A DNA stretch of 64,000 nucleotides from contig CM043947.1 of the NCBI GenBank assembly GCA_014529385.2, positions 116,538,087 through 116,602,086 on the forward strand. The letters run 5' to 3'. A model generated the notes under the pieces. The model ran no database searches, had not been told where the DNA came from, and was given only the letters and a program-made list of their open reading frames with translations. This document shows positions 10,320-22,394 of this stretch, one piece after another (positions within the stretch are counted from its first letter, which is position 1; each line of letters starts with the position of its first letter). The translations under genes and the position numbers were made by a program. The stretch comes from Adiantum capillus-veneris. Lineage: Eukaryota; Streptophyta; Polypodiopsida; Polypodiales; Pteridaceae.

Positions 10320-11211
10320 TTGCGAGGACAGTTTGAAAAAACTGAAAAGATATGCTTTGAAGACATGCTTGCCAAACACGAAAAAGCTTTTGCATTTGAG
10401 CCTTATGAGATAGGGTGTGTTGATCCATCCATTGTTGTTCCTATGGTGATCTGCACTATCCCTCATGTACCTTGGAACTTGAGGCCTATTCCTGTTCCAA
10501 AGACTCATTTGCCAAAACTCATTGAGTTGCTTAATGAAAAGATCAAGATGGGTATTTTGGAGCCTTCTTGTGCTCCATATTCAAACAGGTGGTTCACAGT
10601 TCCGAAGAAAAATGGTTCTTTACGCTTTATTCATGATATGAAACCTCTGAATAAGGTGACAATAAAAAAATGTGAGTATAGGGCCAGTTGTAGGCAAATT
10701 CGCAGAGCCATTCATAGGAAAGGGAATATATTCTATGAGAGATTTGTACTCAGGGTATGATTAGTTCCAACTAGCAATGGAAATGAGGGACTTTACTACC
10801 ATGAGCACACTTTTGGGTCTGGTAGGGATGTGCACCTTATCTCAGGGAGCAACTAATTTAACTGCGCATATGATGAATGGTATGAACAAATTCCTAAGTG
10901 ACTTCATAACACAAACTACAATGCCTTTCCTTGATGGTGTGCTAGTAAAAGGATGTGATGTAAGTGATATAGATGTCACTCTGGACTTGAGGTGGTGCTG
11001 CAAGTATATGGAAAACCATATTAATGATTGTGATAATATCTTGTCGAGTTTGGAAGAGGTGAACCTTACCTTGTCTGTCCAAAAGTCCGTGTTTGGTGTG
11101 AATGAAGTTCTTATTGTGGGACATATATGCGGGCCATATGGTAGAAGTCCTTATCTTGCAGAGATTGATGTAATTCAAAGAATGAAAGAGAAATGTATAA
11201 ATGTTACGTAG
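10320..11211 (+). pseudogene. A1 reverse transcriptase remnant
   Basis: RT fingers motifs are clear: PVPKTHLPKLIELLNEKI, then GILEPS and VPKKNGSLRFIHDMKPLN. After a stop at about 10760 the palm continues, with MPFLDGVLVKG where active gypsy RTs have FxDD; the second Asp is Gly here. The reversed copy A3 keeps FLDDV at the same place. The enzyme copied element RNA to DNA, but this copy has a stop between fingers and palm and a lost catalytic Asp. Confidence 0.75.
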
Positions 11212-11228
11212 GTTTGAAGGTTCTTGGG

Positions 11229-11800
11229 TTCATGTGTGTTTTTTGTTATCTAGATTCCGCATTATGCACATGTAGCAGAGTCTTTGTATCAACTTTTGAG
11301 AAAGAACCAAAAGTTTCAATGGGAAGAAATGCATACCCATGCCATGAGAAAATTAAAGAAGTTGCTCCTTATGTCTCCAACTTTGAGAAAAGAAAACAAT
11401 GAATGTGGAAGATATGTAATTGCGACAGTGGATACTAGCCCCACAGGAATTGGATGGGTGACTGGACAAGATGATAATGATGGCAAGCGATATGTGGTGA
11501 GATTTGGAGCAAAGGTCCTAAGTGCTCGTCAATAAAACTATCCACAAGTAAAAAGAGAGTTATGGGGAGTGTTCACACCTTTTAAATGTGACAAAGAGTA
11601 TTTGATAGGACCAAATGTAATAGTGGAATTGATTAACTACCCCTTCTTAGAATGATCACAAGTTGCTCAACTCTCGACATTGTTATTGCTGAGATGGATT
11701 GCCTACATAAAGTCCTGAAATCCAAAATTTAAGCATATTGCACAGAAAGATAATAGAGTTGCGGATATGCTTTCAAGAGCAAGGTATGAAAATGAAGTAG
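11229..11800 (+). pseudogene. A1 RNase H remnant
   Basis: The frame at 11284-11535 contains WEEMHTHAMRKLKKLL followed by VIATVDTSPTGIGW, the typical start of gypsy RNase H with its first catalytic Asp. Farther on, pieces corresponding to KFKHIAQKDNRVADMLSRA mark the C-terminal NxVADxLSR signature. Stops at 11533 and 11656 and others interrupt it. It would have degraded the RNA strand during reverse transcription. Confidence 0.7.
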
Positions 11801-12830
11801 ACAAGGTTGTCGAGGGTGATGATGTAGGCACAAGGTTCTATAGTATCTCTCATGCCAAGGGTGATCATGTTTGCCTGTCAAATGCACTTGAGTCATTTAC
11901 AAAGGACCTATATCAAGGTGACTGGTTTCTCATTGGACCCTATTTGAGCACTTTGACAAGGCAAGAAGGGTGGACTAACCAGGAGTTCAAAAGAATATGG
12001 AGAAAGGCCTATGGATATTTTTTGAAAGATGGGTACTTATAGAAGCGTGCGAAACAGAGAAATGGAATGCCATTGTGAGTCATGAATGATAAGGACGCTC
12101 AAAATGATCTTATGAAAAAGTCTAATGAGATTCTTTATGCTGGACATAGAGGTGTATCGGCCACCTTTACTAAAATGAAAGAGAGGTATTGGTGGAAAGG
12201 TATGTATAAAGATGTATCTCACTTTGTGGAGTGTTGTGAAACCTGTTAAATATATTCAAATGTATGCAATTGTGATGGGTTGCACCCTACTTACCCATTG
12301 GCCATGCACTATAAGTCGGTAGTAGATATTGTTACAATGTCATTGGTCTTTTGGCAAACGAGATACATAGTTCTTGCACGGGAAGATTTAACCAAGCAAG
12401 TTGAAGACTGTCCTCTAAGAAAAAAAAGCACAGAAGGGGTATGTAAGTTCCTTGTGGATGATGTAATTAGCTGTTATGGATGTATTGGGAATAACAGCAG
12501 AGAGGGGTGAGTTGGATGTTGACAAAGCAAGGGATGTTTTCTATAGGTTTGGCATTAAACTTGCTCTCACTACTGCATATAATCCTGAGGGAAATGGAAA
12601 ATCAGAGCGTGGGCATCCTCCTATCATTAAAGCTCTGGTTAAGGAGTGCAAAGGTAAATTGGGAGAGTGGACTAGGTTATTTCCTTATGCTTTATGGGAT
12701 GATTGTACAACTCATATCTCAGTTATTGGTTATACGCCTTTTGAGTTGATGTATGGTCTGAAACCTATAACGCCAGTTGAGGATGTAATTCCCACATGGA
12801 ATGTATTACCTTGGGAAGATGGAATTAGTA
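11767..12830 (+). pseudogene. A1 integrase remnant, up to the element B insertion
   Basis: A zinc-binding region near 12140 (AGHRGVSATFTKMKERYWW and a C-x2-C) is followed by a catalytic core with VVDIVTM at about 12310, and AYNPEGNGKSERGHPPI at about 12580, which carries the catalytic Glu in the N-G-x-x-E-R-G-H form. The core ends with PFELMYGLKP. Stops and frame changes lie at 12042, 12246 and 12508. The reading stops exactly where element B starts and continues at 36171. Confidence 0.75.
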
Positions 12831-13172
12831 TGTAAGGACATGGGTCATATGGGCAAGGCCAACAGCACGGCCGAATAGTGTGTACGCTAGGGGGAGGCTA
12901 TAAGATAGCACGGTTCGATGGAGACTCGACAGCACCGAGGCTCTGAAGGCTTCCATTGGCACCGTTGGCTGCGTACGTAGGAAGGCCCGCTTAACCCTTG
13001 CATGAAGGAGGGTTGAACCCACCCCATGAGGGTAAGAGGAAACACTTTCCCATCAAGCTATTGGCCCTTGTTGTGTACAACAAGGAAAGATAGCCTACTT
13101 GTGTTGAAAGGAAAACTAGGAGGAAAGGGAAAGCTTCAAACTTCAAGGAAGTAGCTTTACCATTCCTTTTCA
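12831..13172 (+). repeat. 5' LTR of element B
   Basis: The start TGTAAGGACATGGG matches the 3' LTR at 36054, and the first 90 bp align well. I place the end at ...TTACCATTCCTTTTCA because the 3' LTR ends ...TTACCACCGCCCTTTCA. The 3' copy is only 112 bp, so it appears to have lost about 230 internal bp. The right boundary is less certain than the left. Confidence 0.6.
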
Positions 13173-13445
13173 CTTCTTGGAGGAAGGCAAGTTTTCCTCC
13201 AAAAATTCTTTTTTCCTCAAGGAGGTAGCTTCAAAGTGAAGAAAAGCCTTCACAAAAATGACGAGTTTTTGTGAAGAATCATTAACGGTGTTCTTACAAG
13301 GAACAACAAGTGAAGCGCTCAACTTCCCACAAGGCGAGGTTCGCATGCAACGCGAATCGTGGAGCATACAAAACACAAAGACTTCAATTTATCAAGGTAC
13401 AAGTTGTCATTTATTTTTCTCTTTTTGCATTACTGTGTGTTTACC

Positions 13446-14548
13446 ATGGCTATTGAGGATATCCCACCTACACACACGTTTGATTTTGAGCACGTAGATC
13501 AAAATCAGGGCACCACGGGTGCTGCTGACATTAATATGCATGATGATGATGATCTAGGAGATCATGGTCTTGTAGATATGGCTTCTTTCAAGACTTTGGA
13601 ACATTGCCAAAGCGTACTTGAAAGAAATCTCTCTACACTCAATGAAAATTTTACCAATCTTACAGAGTTACTTGTGAAATTTATGTATTCACAGACAACT
13701 CAAGGAGCCACAAGTGGCATGGTTCAAGGGAACCAAGATTGCACGACTCAAGGAGTCCAAGAGACAAGTACTAGAGCAGAAGCAGAAGGTAGCAATGCAT
13801 TACTTAATAATATCACCATTCCTGAGTTTCACGGGGAAGAGCGTGATCGCAACAAGGATGCGGTCAATACGTTCTTACACAAATAGAGTGATATTCATAA
13901 ATTGAGACACACCCCGGATATAAAGACGGCTGTGGAAACAAGTCTATCTCTTAAAGGCAGGGCCTATAAGTGGTGGATGACATTTCCAGAAGATGCTCCT
14001 CCTCCGTTTCAAGCTTCTTTCTCCAAAGAGTTTTTGGACTCCAATGAAGAAGATAATAATTGGTTAGCATGGGATGCATGCCACATGTCTGGCCTCTTTC
14101 AAAGTATCGGGAAATCATTTTAAAACTAGAAGGTCTAGATGAATTCCAAAAGATACGGGGTTTTAATAGGGGACTTGATAAAGACTATCGTCTTCATGTC
14201 AAGACCCAACATCCAAAAACTTTGTAAGAAGCCATTAGTCATGCACAAAGATATGATGATGACCAAGAGAGGAAAGGAAATGTTCCCTACTCTAAGAATA
14301 CTTTTGCTAAGAGCAATGTGGCTAAGAGCAAATGGAGAGGTAGATCCCCCACACGTTTCAAGAGGAACAAGAGACAATATACCTCTCCACGCCCACAAGA
14401 GGCTAAGAAGCCTAAGCAATCACGGGATACTCCACGTGGGTCTCTCAGCACTGTTGATTTTGAGCGTGCAAAGAAACACAATTTGTGTTTTAGATGTCTT
14501 TCGGACCAACATAACAAGAAAGATTGTCCTCTTTTTCAAGGCAAATAA
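13446..14548 (+). pseudogene. B gag with CCHC zinc knuckle
   Basis: The likely start is the ATG at 13446 in context ACCATGG. An acidic N-terminus is followed by a helical capsid region, GRAYKWWM near 13960 being the usual capsid core signature. The knuckle CFRCLSDQHNKKDC (C-x2-C-x4-H-x4-C) lies near 14490. A stop at 13884 and frame changes near 14120 and 14310 split it into at least three pieces. It would have been the structural shell protein. Confidence 0.75.
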
Positions 14549-14554
14549 AAGTCC

Positions 14555-15151
14555 ATGCACACGGTGCAACGCCTCACATTAGATTCATCTCCTAAGTATT
14601 GTGCTGTAGAGGTTCTTCATATGGAAGAAAAGCACAAGTGTTGTGTGCCTGCTTCAATGTGGCAGCCCACCTTTGGCCCCCATGATTTGATTCGCATGCA
14701 TGGAACTATTAACGGACAACGTGTTTGTATTTTAGTGGATGATGGTGCAACTCATAACTTCTTGAACTATAAGCTAGTCAAGAAATTGAAGCTTACACAG
14801 ACTCCCTGCTCTCACAAGTATGTGGTGGAGCAGATGTCTGGGAATGATAAAGAAGTATGGGACACGTTAGTTCAAGGGGTTGAGCTTATTGTTCAAGATC
14901 ATACAATGACCCTTGACTTTCAAGTTATGAACATGGACCGTGCTGATGTAGTTTTAGGACGGGAGTGTCTGCATGGTTTAGGAAACACATTACACACTAG
15001 TTATGAACACAACTCCTTATCCTTTATGGCCAATGGTAAACATGTTCTTTTTGTTGGTGAGAAAAATATACCATCTGTACCTCTTATATGTACAGTCGAG
15101 CTTTATATTTTGCAGAAAGAAAATTTAATAGATGAAGTCTTTTTGTGTTAG
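14555..15151 (+). pseudogene. B aspartic protease
   Basis: About 199 residues are open. The signature CILVDDGATHNFLN near residue 62 is the retropepsin active site, but the usual D-[ST]-G is D-D-G. ADVVLGRECLHGLG farther on is the conserved second half. Chromovirus proteases usually read DSGATHNF, so the Ser to Asp change may disable it. A stop at 15149 separates it from reverse transcriptase. Confidence 0.75.
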
Positions 15152-15204
15152 TTCTTGTCTCCAAGGCTTGTGAATTCTCAAGAGCAAAGTGTGGTGAATT
15201 TTAG

Positions 15205-15290
15205 TAAGGTTATGCAAAGTGAAATGAATTCTAGTAATGGTATGCAAAGTGAAATGAATTCTAGTAATGGTGTGCAAAGTGCAATGAATT
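15205..15290 (+). repeat. Short tandem repeat in the B linker
   Basis: About 30-bp units TATGCAAAGTGAAATGAATT-CTAGTAATGG repeat about three times between protease and reverse transcriptase. They encode Met-Gln-Ser-Glu-Met-Asn-Ser-type repeats. Confidence 0.6.
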
Positions 15291-15584
15291 TTACTGATAA
15301 ACAAAGTGTTAACAAATCTAATGAGCAAAGTGCTCTCAATTTTAATTATATAGAGCAACGTGCAACTGTTGTAAAACAAACATTACAGGAATTACAAGAT
15401 TCTCCATCCTAGCATAACTCTAGTTTACTTTCTCCTTTTGCACGGCAAAAGCTAACTCACTTACTCACGGAGCATAGTGATGTGTTCTCAAGTGATTTAC
15501 CACTGGGTTTACCCCGTACACCTGATGTGCAAAATGGCATAGATGTCTTTCCAGGCACTAAACCGGTGAGTAAACCACCTTATC

Positions 15585-16806
15585 GTGAGTGCTAAAGAAG
15601 CCAAGGAGGTTGAGAGTCGGTTGTCTGACTACCTCGCTCGTGGTTTCATTAGACCTAGCACTCTGCCTTGGGCATCACCAATTCTACTGGTAAAAAAAAA
15701 TGATGGTACTATGCGCATGTGCGTAGATTATCGCGGATTAAATGCGATAACATTAGACCTAGCACTTTGCCTTGGGCATCACCAATTCTATTGGTAAAAA
15801 GAAAGATGATACTATGCGCATGTGCGTAGATTATCGCAGATTAAATGCGATAACCATCAAGAACAAGTATCCTCTGCCTCGAGTGGATGAGTTGTTTGAT
15901 CAACTCCATGGGGCAAGATACTATACAAAGATAGATCTTCGTTCAGGATACCACCACGTACGTATCCTACTGCAAGATATCTCCAAAACTGCCTTTAGAA
16001 CACGGTTCGGGCATTTTGAATTTTTGGTTATGCCTTTTGGTCTAACCAATGCTCCAGCTACATTTATGAGACTCATGGATAGTGTCTTACGTCCCTATCT
16101 TGGAAAATTTGTTGTTGTTTTCCTTCATGATATTCTCATTTACAGTAAGACTGAAGATGAACATATAGAACACTTACGATTAGTGTTTGAACTGCTACGA
16201 GCTCACGTGCTGTATGCTAAGCAAAGCAAGTGCAAATTCTTTAAAACAAAGATACATTACCTCGGTCATGTGATCTCTTATTCTGGCATCAAGATGAACA
16301 CTGACAAGGTCGCTACCATTCTTCAATGGCCACAGCCCAACACGGTTGAGGAGCTTCAAATATTTTTAGGCATGGCTGGATTTTATCGACAGTATATCCG
16401 TGACTATGCCAAAATCATTGTTCCTATGACGGATCAACTTAAAGCAAAAGGTAAGACCTTTTCTTGGGAAGAAGCCCAAAAACGCAGTTTTGAACAGCTC
16501 AAGGTAGCTATAGCCACTGCTCCCATCCTATCAATCGTCGACCCACTTAAGCCGTTTGTGGTAGAGACTGATGCTAGTGATAAAGCCATTGTTGCGGTAC
16601 TTCTCTAGGAGGGAAGACCTATAGCCTTTGAAAGTAAAAAGTTAGATAGAGCTCAAGAGAATTATTCTGACTATGAGAGAGAGCTCTATGCCATAATTCA
16701 CGCTTTACGAAAGTGGCGAGACTATTTATATGGTGCTGAGTTTGAAGTAGTTTTTGACCATGAGAGTATCAAATGGTTTACTACTCAAACAGACTTGAAG
16801 GGACAT
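15585..16806 (+). pseudogene. B reverse transcriptase and RNase H, first part
   Basis: Clear RT motifs: [57 protein letters not shown]. The catalytic box reads FLHDILIYS where chromoviruses have FLDDILIYS, so one essential Asp is His. The YLGHVIS and [12 protein letters not shown] motifs follow. RNase H starts at [16 protein letters not shown] stop lies at 16606-16608. The reading ends at TDLKG just before the A2 insertion and resumes with [12 protein letters not shown] at 27830. Confidence 0.85.
15647..15853 (+). repeat. Tandem duplication of 103-104 bp inside B reverse transcriptase
   Basis: The segment CATTAGACCTAGCACT... to GCGATAA occurs at 15647-15750 and again at 15751-15853, about 93% identical. 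The period is not a multiple of three, so it shifts the frame and duplicates the VDYRGLNAI motif. Confidence 0.85.
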
Positions 16807-17828
16807 TTTCATGCCATGGCACGTTCATAATGTGAAATTAAATTATCTACCTTACTCTTAATGCTTATGATATGTGGGACCAAATGATACAATGTACATA
16901 GTGTGATATATGCAAAAATGAATGTCACGGTTGCAGTCGTGTACATACCTTGCCGGGCGGGCGTGGTCCTACACGTGGCACCATGGAAGTCTTTTTCACA
17001 TAAATATATTCCTAATTTTCTTTGGTAATGTACAAATGTCAAGTGTTTAGAAGTGGCACGCTCGTTTTGCCTAGAAAGTTCAATGCGGGCAATCTCAGAA
17101 AAAAATAGTAGGTTTCGTGCGCTGGCGTGAAAGACGTATCTAAAGTGATTACCAAGTGGGAAAATGAGGTTCAACATGAAATTTGAGCCCAATGGGATTT
17201 TTCCACAATTTTATGGATTTTTTCCAGCTCGTTTGGGCTTTTTACGGACAAAAAGTGACATTTTTGGGCTAAAAATGGTCAAGAATAGCCTAAAAAATGT
17301 TCAAAATAGCTCAAAATGCCACATCAACGATGTTGTCCTTGTTTCTCAAGCTGTGTGGAAATTTTTAGAGCCAAGAATGAACTCATTTGGGCACATGAGC
17401 AAGGAGATACAACCATTCCTCTACAGGGTGCTAGTGCAGTCCCTTGCTGCTTCACTACATGGTTGAGGTTGTGAGGCCTCCAATTAGGGTTTCCCCTCCT
17501 CAAATAACTAATTGGGCTTCTCCAATGAAGTATTGAAGCTTCCATGAAATTATCAGGATGAAGAATCAAAGCGTAAATTTAGGGTTTTAAACAGGTCGAA
17601 TGAGCGCTGCATCTGTGCAATTGGGAGCGAGGCTACACCCAATCTTCACACACATAAGAGTTTTGAGTTAGTATTGGTTCTTTTTGAAAGTGGAGCTTTC
17701 ATGGCTAGAGTTTTTTTCTTTTTTATTGTGTTTTTGGCTTCAAATCGTCTGCGCCTTGCTTGATTTTGCTAGGAATCCTCCAGTCAGAGGCCCGACGCTT
17801 TCCTAGTCGCATTGCGCACTTCTTGACA
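16807..17828 (+). repeat. 5' LTR of element A2
   Basis: It is homologous to the A1 LTR along its whole length. The first bases are TTTCATGCCATGG where other copies have TGTCGTGCCATGG, so the TG end has decayed. It ends CTTGACA before the same primer-site sequence as A1. Confidence 0.8.
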
Positions 17829-17882
17829 CATTTTTGGTGAACCCGACGTGAAATAGGCTAGGGTGAGGGTTCAAAAGCTTCA

Positions 17883-18560
17883 TTGAAGGTCTTAAATCAA
17901 ACCTTTAAAGCTATGGAGAAACAAGAGCAACAAGGGGTTCGGTTGGATCCAGTCATAATGCAAATGTTTCAAGCTTTTGCAGTGTTTATGCAACAGCAGC
18001 AAGCTGCAGAAAGGAGGGAGCTCTCCTCGACCAAAGTGCTTCAATCTGTGGTGAAGAAAATGGACCAATTTAAAGTTAAAGATGTAACAAAGTATCTTTG
18101 TGGATATGTAAAGGAGATGGAGCTTCATCGAGTGCCCGAAGCAGAGATGGTGCAAAGTTTTGAACTTGCTCTGGTTCCAGAGGTCAGAGAGCATGTAAGG
18201 TGAATTAGAAATGAGCATGGGGCAACTTTGGAAGCATTCAAATTAGCCTTGAAGGAAGAGTATTTCATGGAGGACTCTGAAAGGGTAACAAAGAGGACTT
18301 TCTTAGAGTGGGTAGTTCGGCCAAAAGAGGGGCTCTCGCCTACCGAACTGCTAAGGGAGTTCGAACGCCGTTATGATCAACTTTCAAGAACTGAAAAGGC
18401 TACCCTAAACTTGGAGAAGACAGAGCTCTTTTTGAAAGCCGCAGGTAAAGAGATTCAAGAGAAGTTAGAGCTACTACTTGAGGATAAGGATGCGGAATAG
18501 GGTTTGAAGACTGATTGGAATGAGGTGAAAGACGCCATTTCACTGCTAGCTAAGTGACAA
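17883..18560 (+). pseudogene. A2 gag
   Basis: This is the best-preserved gag of the family. From 17883 it encodes a Gln-rich N-terminal segment (FMQQQQAAERRE), then KYLCGYVKEMELHRVPEAEM and FELALVPEVREHV. A stop at 18201-18203 is followed by the same frame: EEYFMEDSERVTKRTFLE, SPTELLREFERRYDQ and a charged helix ending in DKDAE with a stop at 18498. It is a structural particle protein by position. It resembles A1 7430-8045 closely but has fewer lesions. Confidence 0.75.
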
Positions 18561-18575
18561 TGATGAAGAGACAAG

Positions 18576-19055
18576 ATGATAGTCAACCCTACTCAATCCC
18601 CAAATGTCTCCGAGAGTCCTATAAAGCCTGTGATTGTGGTTCCAAACAGTGACAAATCCATCCTAGATGATATTGTCAAAGTAATGCAAGAGCTCAATTT
18701 AAAGCTTACAAGGCTAGAAGAAAAGGGGCAACCATCAGGTCAATCTACAGGGCAACGACCGCAAACCAGATAAGGCTTTGTCAATAGATGCATATGGTGT
18801 GATAGTACTAACCATGGAAGGAGGGATTGTGAAAGTTTTAAAGACGCTTTGTCAAAGGAGATCGTTTTATTTAAAGATGGAAAGATTCACTTAAGTGAAA
18901 CAGGTAAGCTCTTGGGAACAAACTTTGGCAAAGGCGGGATGAAGAAACTAGTTGAGGACATGGCTACTAGCCATGCAGTCTTGATGGTTGAGGCAGCCGC
19001 CTATGGGTTGAAGGTGGATCCTATTAAGAAAAACGGATCATTCAAGGTTGGCGAA
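18576..19055 (+). pseudogene. A2 gag C-terminus with zinc knuckle, cut by C1
   Basis: A linker rich in Ser/Pro is followed at about 18785 by CIWCDSTNHGRRDC, an intact C-x2-C-x4-H-x4-C knuckle. A stop TAA sits between linker and knuckle (18771). The following KDGKIHLSETGKLLGTNF block and MVEAAAYGLKVDP continue until homology to A1 ends around 19055, where repeat C1 starts. Confidence 0.7.
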
Positions 19056-19257
19056 CAAGTGACATTGGTAGGCCTTCAAGGTGGTGGAGATGAGCGAAGT
19101 CGAATACGGGGGGTGAGATGATATAGTGGAGCATTGAACTGTGTAGAGCTAATAAGTGGTGTGTTGCAGAGTGAAGGTACATTAGCACCATGCATAGGAT
19201 GCAATTGGAATATATTTTCACTTCCCCCTCCTTTCCCCCCTCCCTCTCCCTGTACTG

Positions 19258-19258
<1 letters not shown>

Positions 19259-19300
<42 letters not shown>
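19259..19300 (+). repeat. (GA)n microsatellite upstream of C1 plus-strand gene
   Basis: About 20 GA units follow CTGTACTGGGGA. The C2 copy has the same feature at 52969-53014 with a different length. Confidence 0.9.
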
Positions 19301-19301
<1 letters not shown>

Positions 19302-19612
19302 ATTAGGAAATTTTGGAGGTCATTTGGAGAGCCTTATTGAAGAGAAAGAAAAGACGCGATGACCAGCAACCTTACGTAATGTAGGAATGCATGGAAAATA
19401 ACACAAAAATGAAAGAAAACATTTTAAAATATTGAGATTTATCCCATTTTTGTAAGGTAACTTCCTCGTCTCACAAAGTAGAACCCACTACCAGTAGCCG
19501 TCAAGTTACTGAAATCTGACTACTGATTCATAGCTAACTCTCTCTCCTTATTAAAAGATATCCACTACCTTTATGAAAGGCTTTCAAAACTCATTCTCCC
19601 TCCATTATACCT

Positions 19613-20844
19613 ATGGCTTCGTCTTCTACCCGCCCAAGAAGTTCTAGAGGTTGCTCTACATTGTCCCCAACTAACCTCACCATTAGTGTGCCAAGAAGAC
19701 CATGTAATAGCATAAGCACTATCTCAATCTCGAACTCTCTCACTACAGATAATAGGTGGCAAAAGTAGAGAATAAGCAATGGTTCTTGGGTTCTTATATA
19801 TGCAGCCAAGAAGGAGAAAAAGCTCAAAAGCAACAAATATGTTTCATTCTGCATGAAAATCAAGAGTTCTGGATTTCAAAGTCAAGGTTGGTAAGAAGAC
19901 TGTGAAAGAAGTCTTTGTTCAACATGTTTTCACTCACTCTGATGTGATTGCTGATGGCGGCGATGTATCCATGGTGCATAATCCACGATGCAACTGTGAG
20001 TTAATTATTTAGCACTCCTCTATAAATGTTATCTGTAATTACATTTCAAATGTGAATCTGTTTTTTTCTTCTCTTAGTATAGATATTTAATTAGGTTATA
20101 CAGATGTTTGTATTTATTTCTATTCTCCTTCATTCACAGATGTTTACCCTTCCTCATATGAGGAATGGGAGCCACTCGAGTGCATTATAGGTCTCATCTC
20201 TGTGACCCATGCTCATATTGGGGTCTTGCAATATGTGGGCAGAACCAGCAAAAGCATTGCAGACAAGGGTATTTTTCTTCTATGACCATTTCTACCAACT
20301 CAATCAAAGAAATCAGAGAGGAGTGTTGGTGAAGGTTTCACTACCAACCAACTGGAACTGTGTGGATTGGGCCGTTCGCAACACAACAATGAGTGAGGCA
20401 TTGAGGAGCAGGCTCCATAGGGATGTTCAGAGGTCTCTCCGAAACTCTATACCCACTAAATTGGTGAAACTTGCAAATTTTTGTCCTGTTGGTCTCTTTG
20501 TTGAGTTATTTCATACCTGCAAAGTACATGTTGCTAAAACTATGCTGCTCCACAAATCATTTGATTCCCTCTTGGCTGATAAGCTTCTTGATCGAGGTTG
20601 GTATGTGAAAGAAGTAGATGGCATTTGTTGCGAGATTGCCCTTGACACTTTCATTGTCAAGTATGTGCTTGTGACTCAGACATTAATATTCTCCTTTTGG
20701 TACAAGAATTCTCACATTGTTGAAGGTTGCTATGTGCCTATGGATCAAAAGGAAGCAAGTTTGGCAAACAATGCTATCATAGACGTGGAAGTGGTGGACA
20801 AAGACCTAAATCTTATGACAGTAATTACAGTAAGGAAGAAATGA
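19613..20844 (+). pseudogene. C1 plus-strand gene, unknown conserved protein
   Basis: The start ATG at 19613 opens a Ser-rich N-terminus (MASSSTRPRSS), shared with C2 at 53335. Later exon 1 encodes VGKKTVKEVFVQHVFTHSDV. An intron with GTGAGT at 19996 and CACAG ending at 20139 leads to the main exon: YEEWEPLECIIGLISVTHAH, FFYDHFYQLNQRNQRG, LPTNWNCVDW, KLVKLANFCPVGLFVELF, HSHIVEG-like. It ends at 20844. A TAG at 19767 and a one-base insertion near 20270 break this copy; C2 lacks the insertion but has its own stop. I recognise no family. Conservation of reading between copies says it was a real protein. Confidence 0.6.
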
Positions 20845-21075
20845 AATCTTTTGCAACTTTGACATGACATAGTGGACGAGACTGCCGACATTGACTCCGT
20901 AAACTTTTATTTCTTGCTGGGTGGACAAATAGTAATGCAACAAAGGGAGAAGCATTTTCTATGTGGAGATCTTTCTGACCGTATTGAAATTGTGCCCATG
21001 TAATCTAGCATGAATGGCTTCAATGAGATGTAACTCTTTTGACTAGTTTAATCTTAATATCAATTGTTTGCTCAA

Positions 21076-21195
<120 letters not shown>

Positions 21196-22394
21196 TCGAA
21201 ACACATAGACAGGTAGACAGTATCAATTTAAGGTATAAACAATGAATTACTAAGTACATTTCTAAGTACAAATTCTGATGTTCTCAATGGGCTTGCAGGT
21301 ATGGGACCAAAATATCCTCTAGGTAAAAATCATGAAGATGCCCTTCAAATGAAGGTGGATCAAGTAAACCCTTATGTGGTGTGTTATCAATCAACAAAGT
21401 ATTGACAGCATCATAAGGCACATTGATCTGTTCAAAGGGCTTGTAGAAAAGTGGTACATGAGGTTTAGTTGGGTGGAAATATCCCGCAATGGTATTACAA
21501 TTTCTTTGAATATACATAAAATAAAAATCCAATCTCTGAATTTCAACCAAATTGCAAAATATGGTAACAAGGGGATTCAAGTTCTGGGCCTGCATTGAAG
21601 ACATGATAGCAACACTAAACCGTGGAATCAAAAAAGTCAAAAAATCCTTTATGCCTGGTCGAATTACTACTTTAAATTTTCCAAGCGGAAACTATGTAAA
21701 TTGGAGAACTCTGTATGTACATTGTACGACTGTCGTAGCAGCAACAATCCATTGAGATCCAAGATAATTAGTCTCTGCAATCATTGTGTGCATACATATA
21801 AGTAGTTAGAAACAAAAAAGAGTAGATTATTTAAGTACAATGGATATTACCCAAAAAACCATATCTACTTGAATCAAGAGTCCATACTGGTCATTTCTAA
21901 TGTTGACATTCTGTTGTTGAGTGTCGATGTTCCCTTTTGTATTTCCAAGGACATCCACTGCTTGTGGTTGTGCAATACAACACTCTTGTGTTTCCATGGA
22001 CGAATGGTTAATCTATTCTGTTGTCTGTTCTTGGCTTTGATTTGCAATGTTGGCCTCCTCCTCTACGTGGTCAAGACACTCTATATCTTCTCTCGGCTCT
22101 GAAGAGCTCTTCACATCAGCAATTATAGGAGCTTGGAATCCCTCATATTGATCATGTTCCGCATCATGTGCCACAATAATAGGCACTCCCTTATCCTCCT
22201 CTACTTGGCCTAGAACCTTTGTTGCATTCCTAGGCTCTGAGGAGCATTTTACATTTCATTTTCAAGGGCTTGGTCTACTTCACATTGATCAACCCCAACT
22301 TCCGTTTCAGCCGCTCCAACTGCAAAGCATACCGGTGTCTATTCCTCTAATATGGGGTCAATTTTAGGGATTTGGTTTCCAGGGGTGGAAACTA

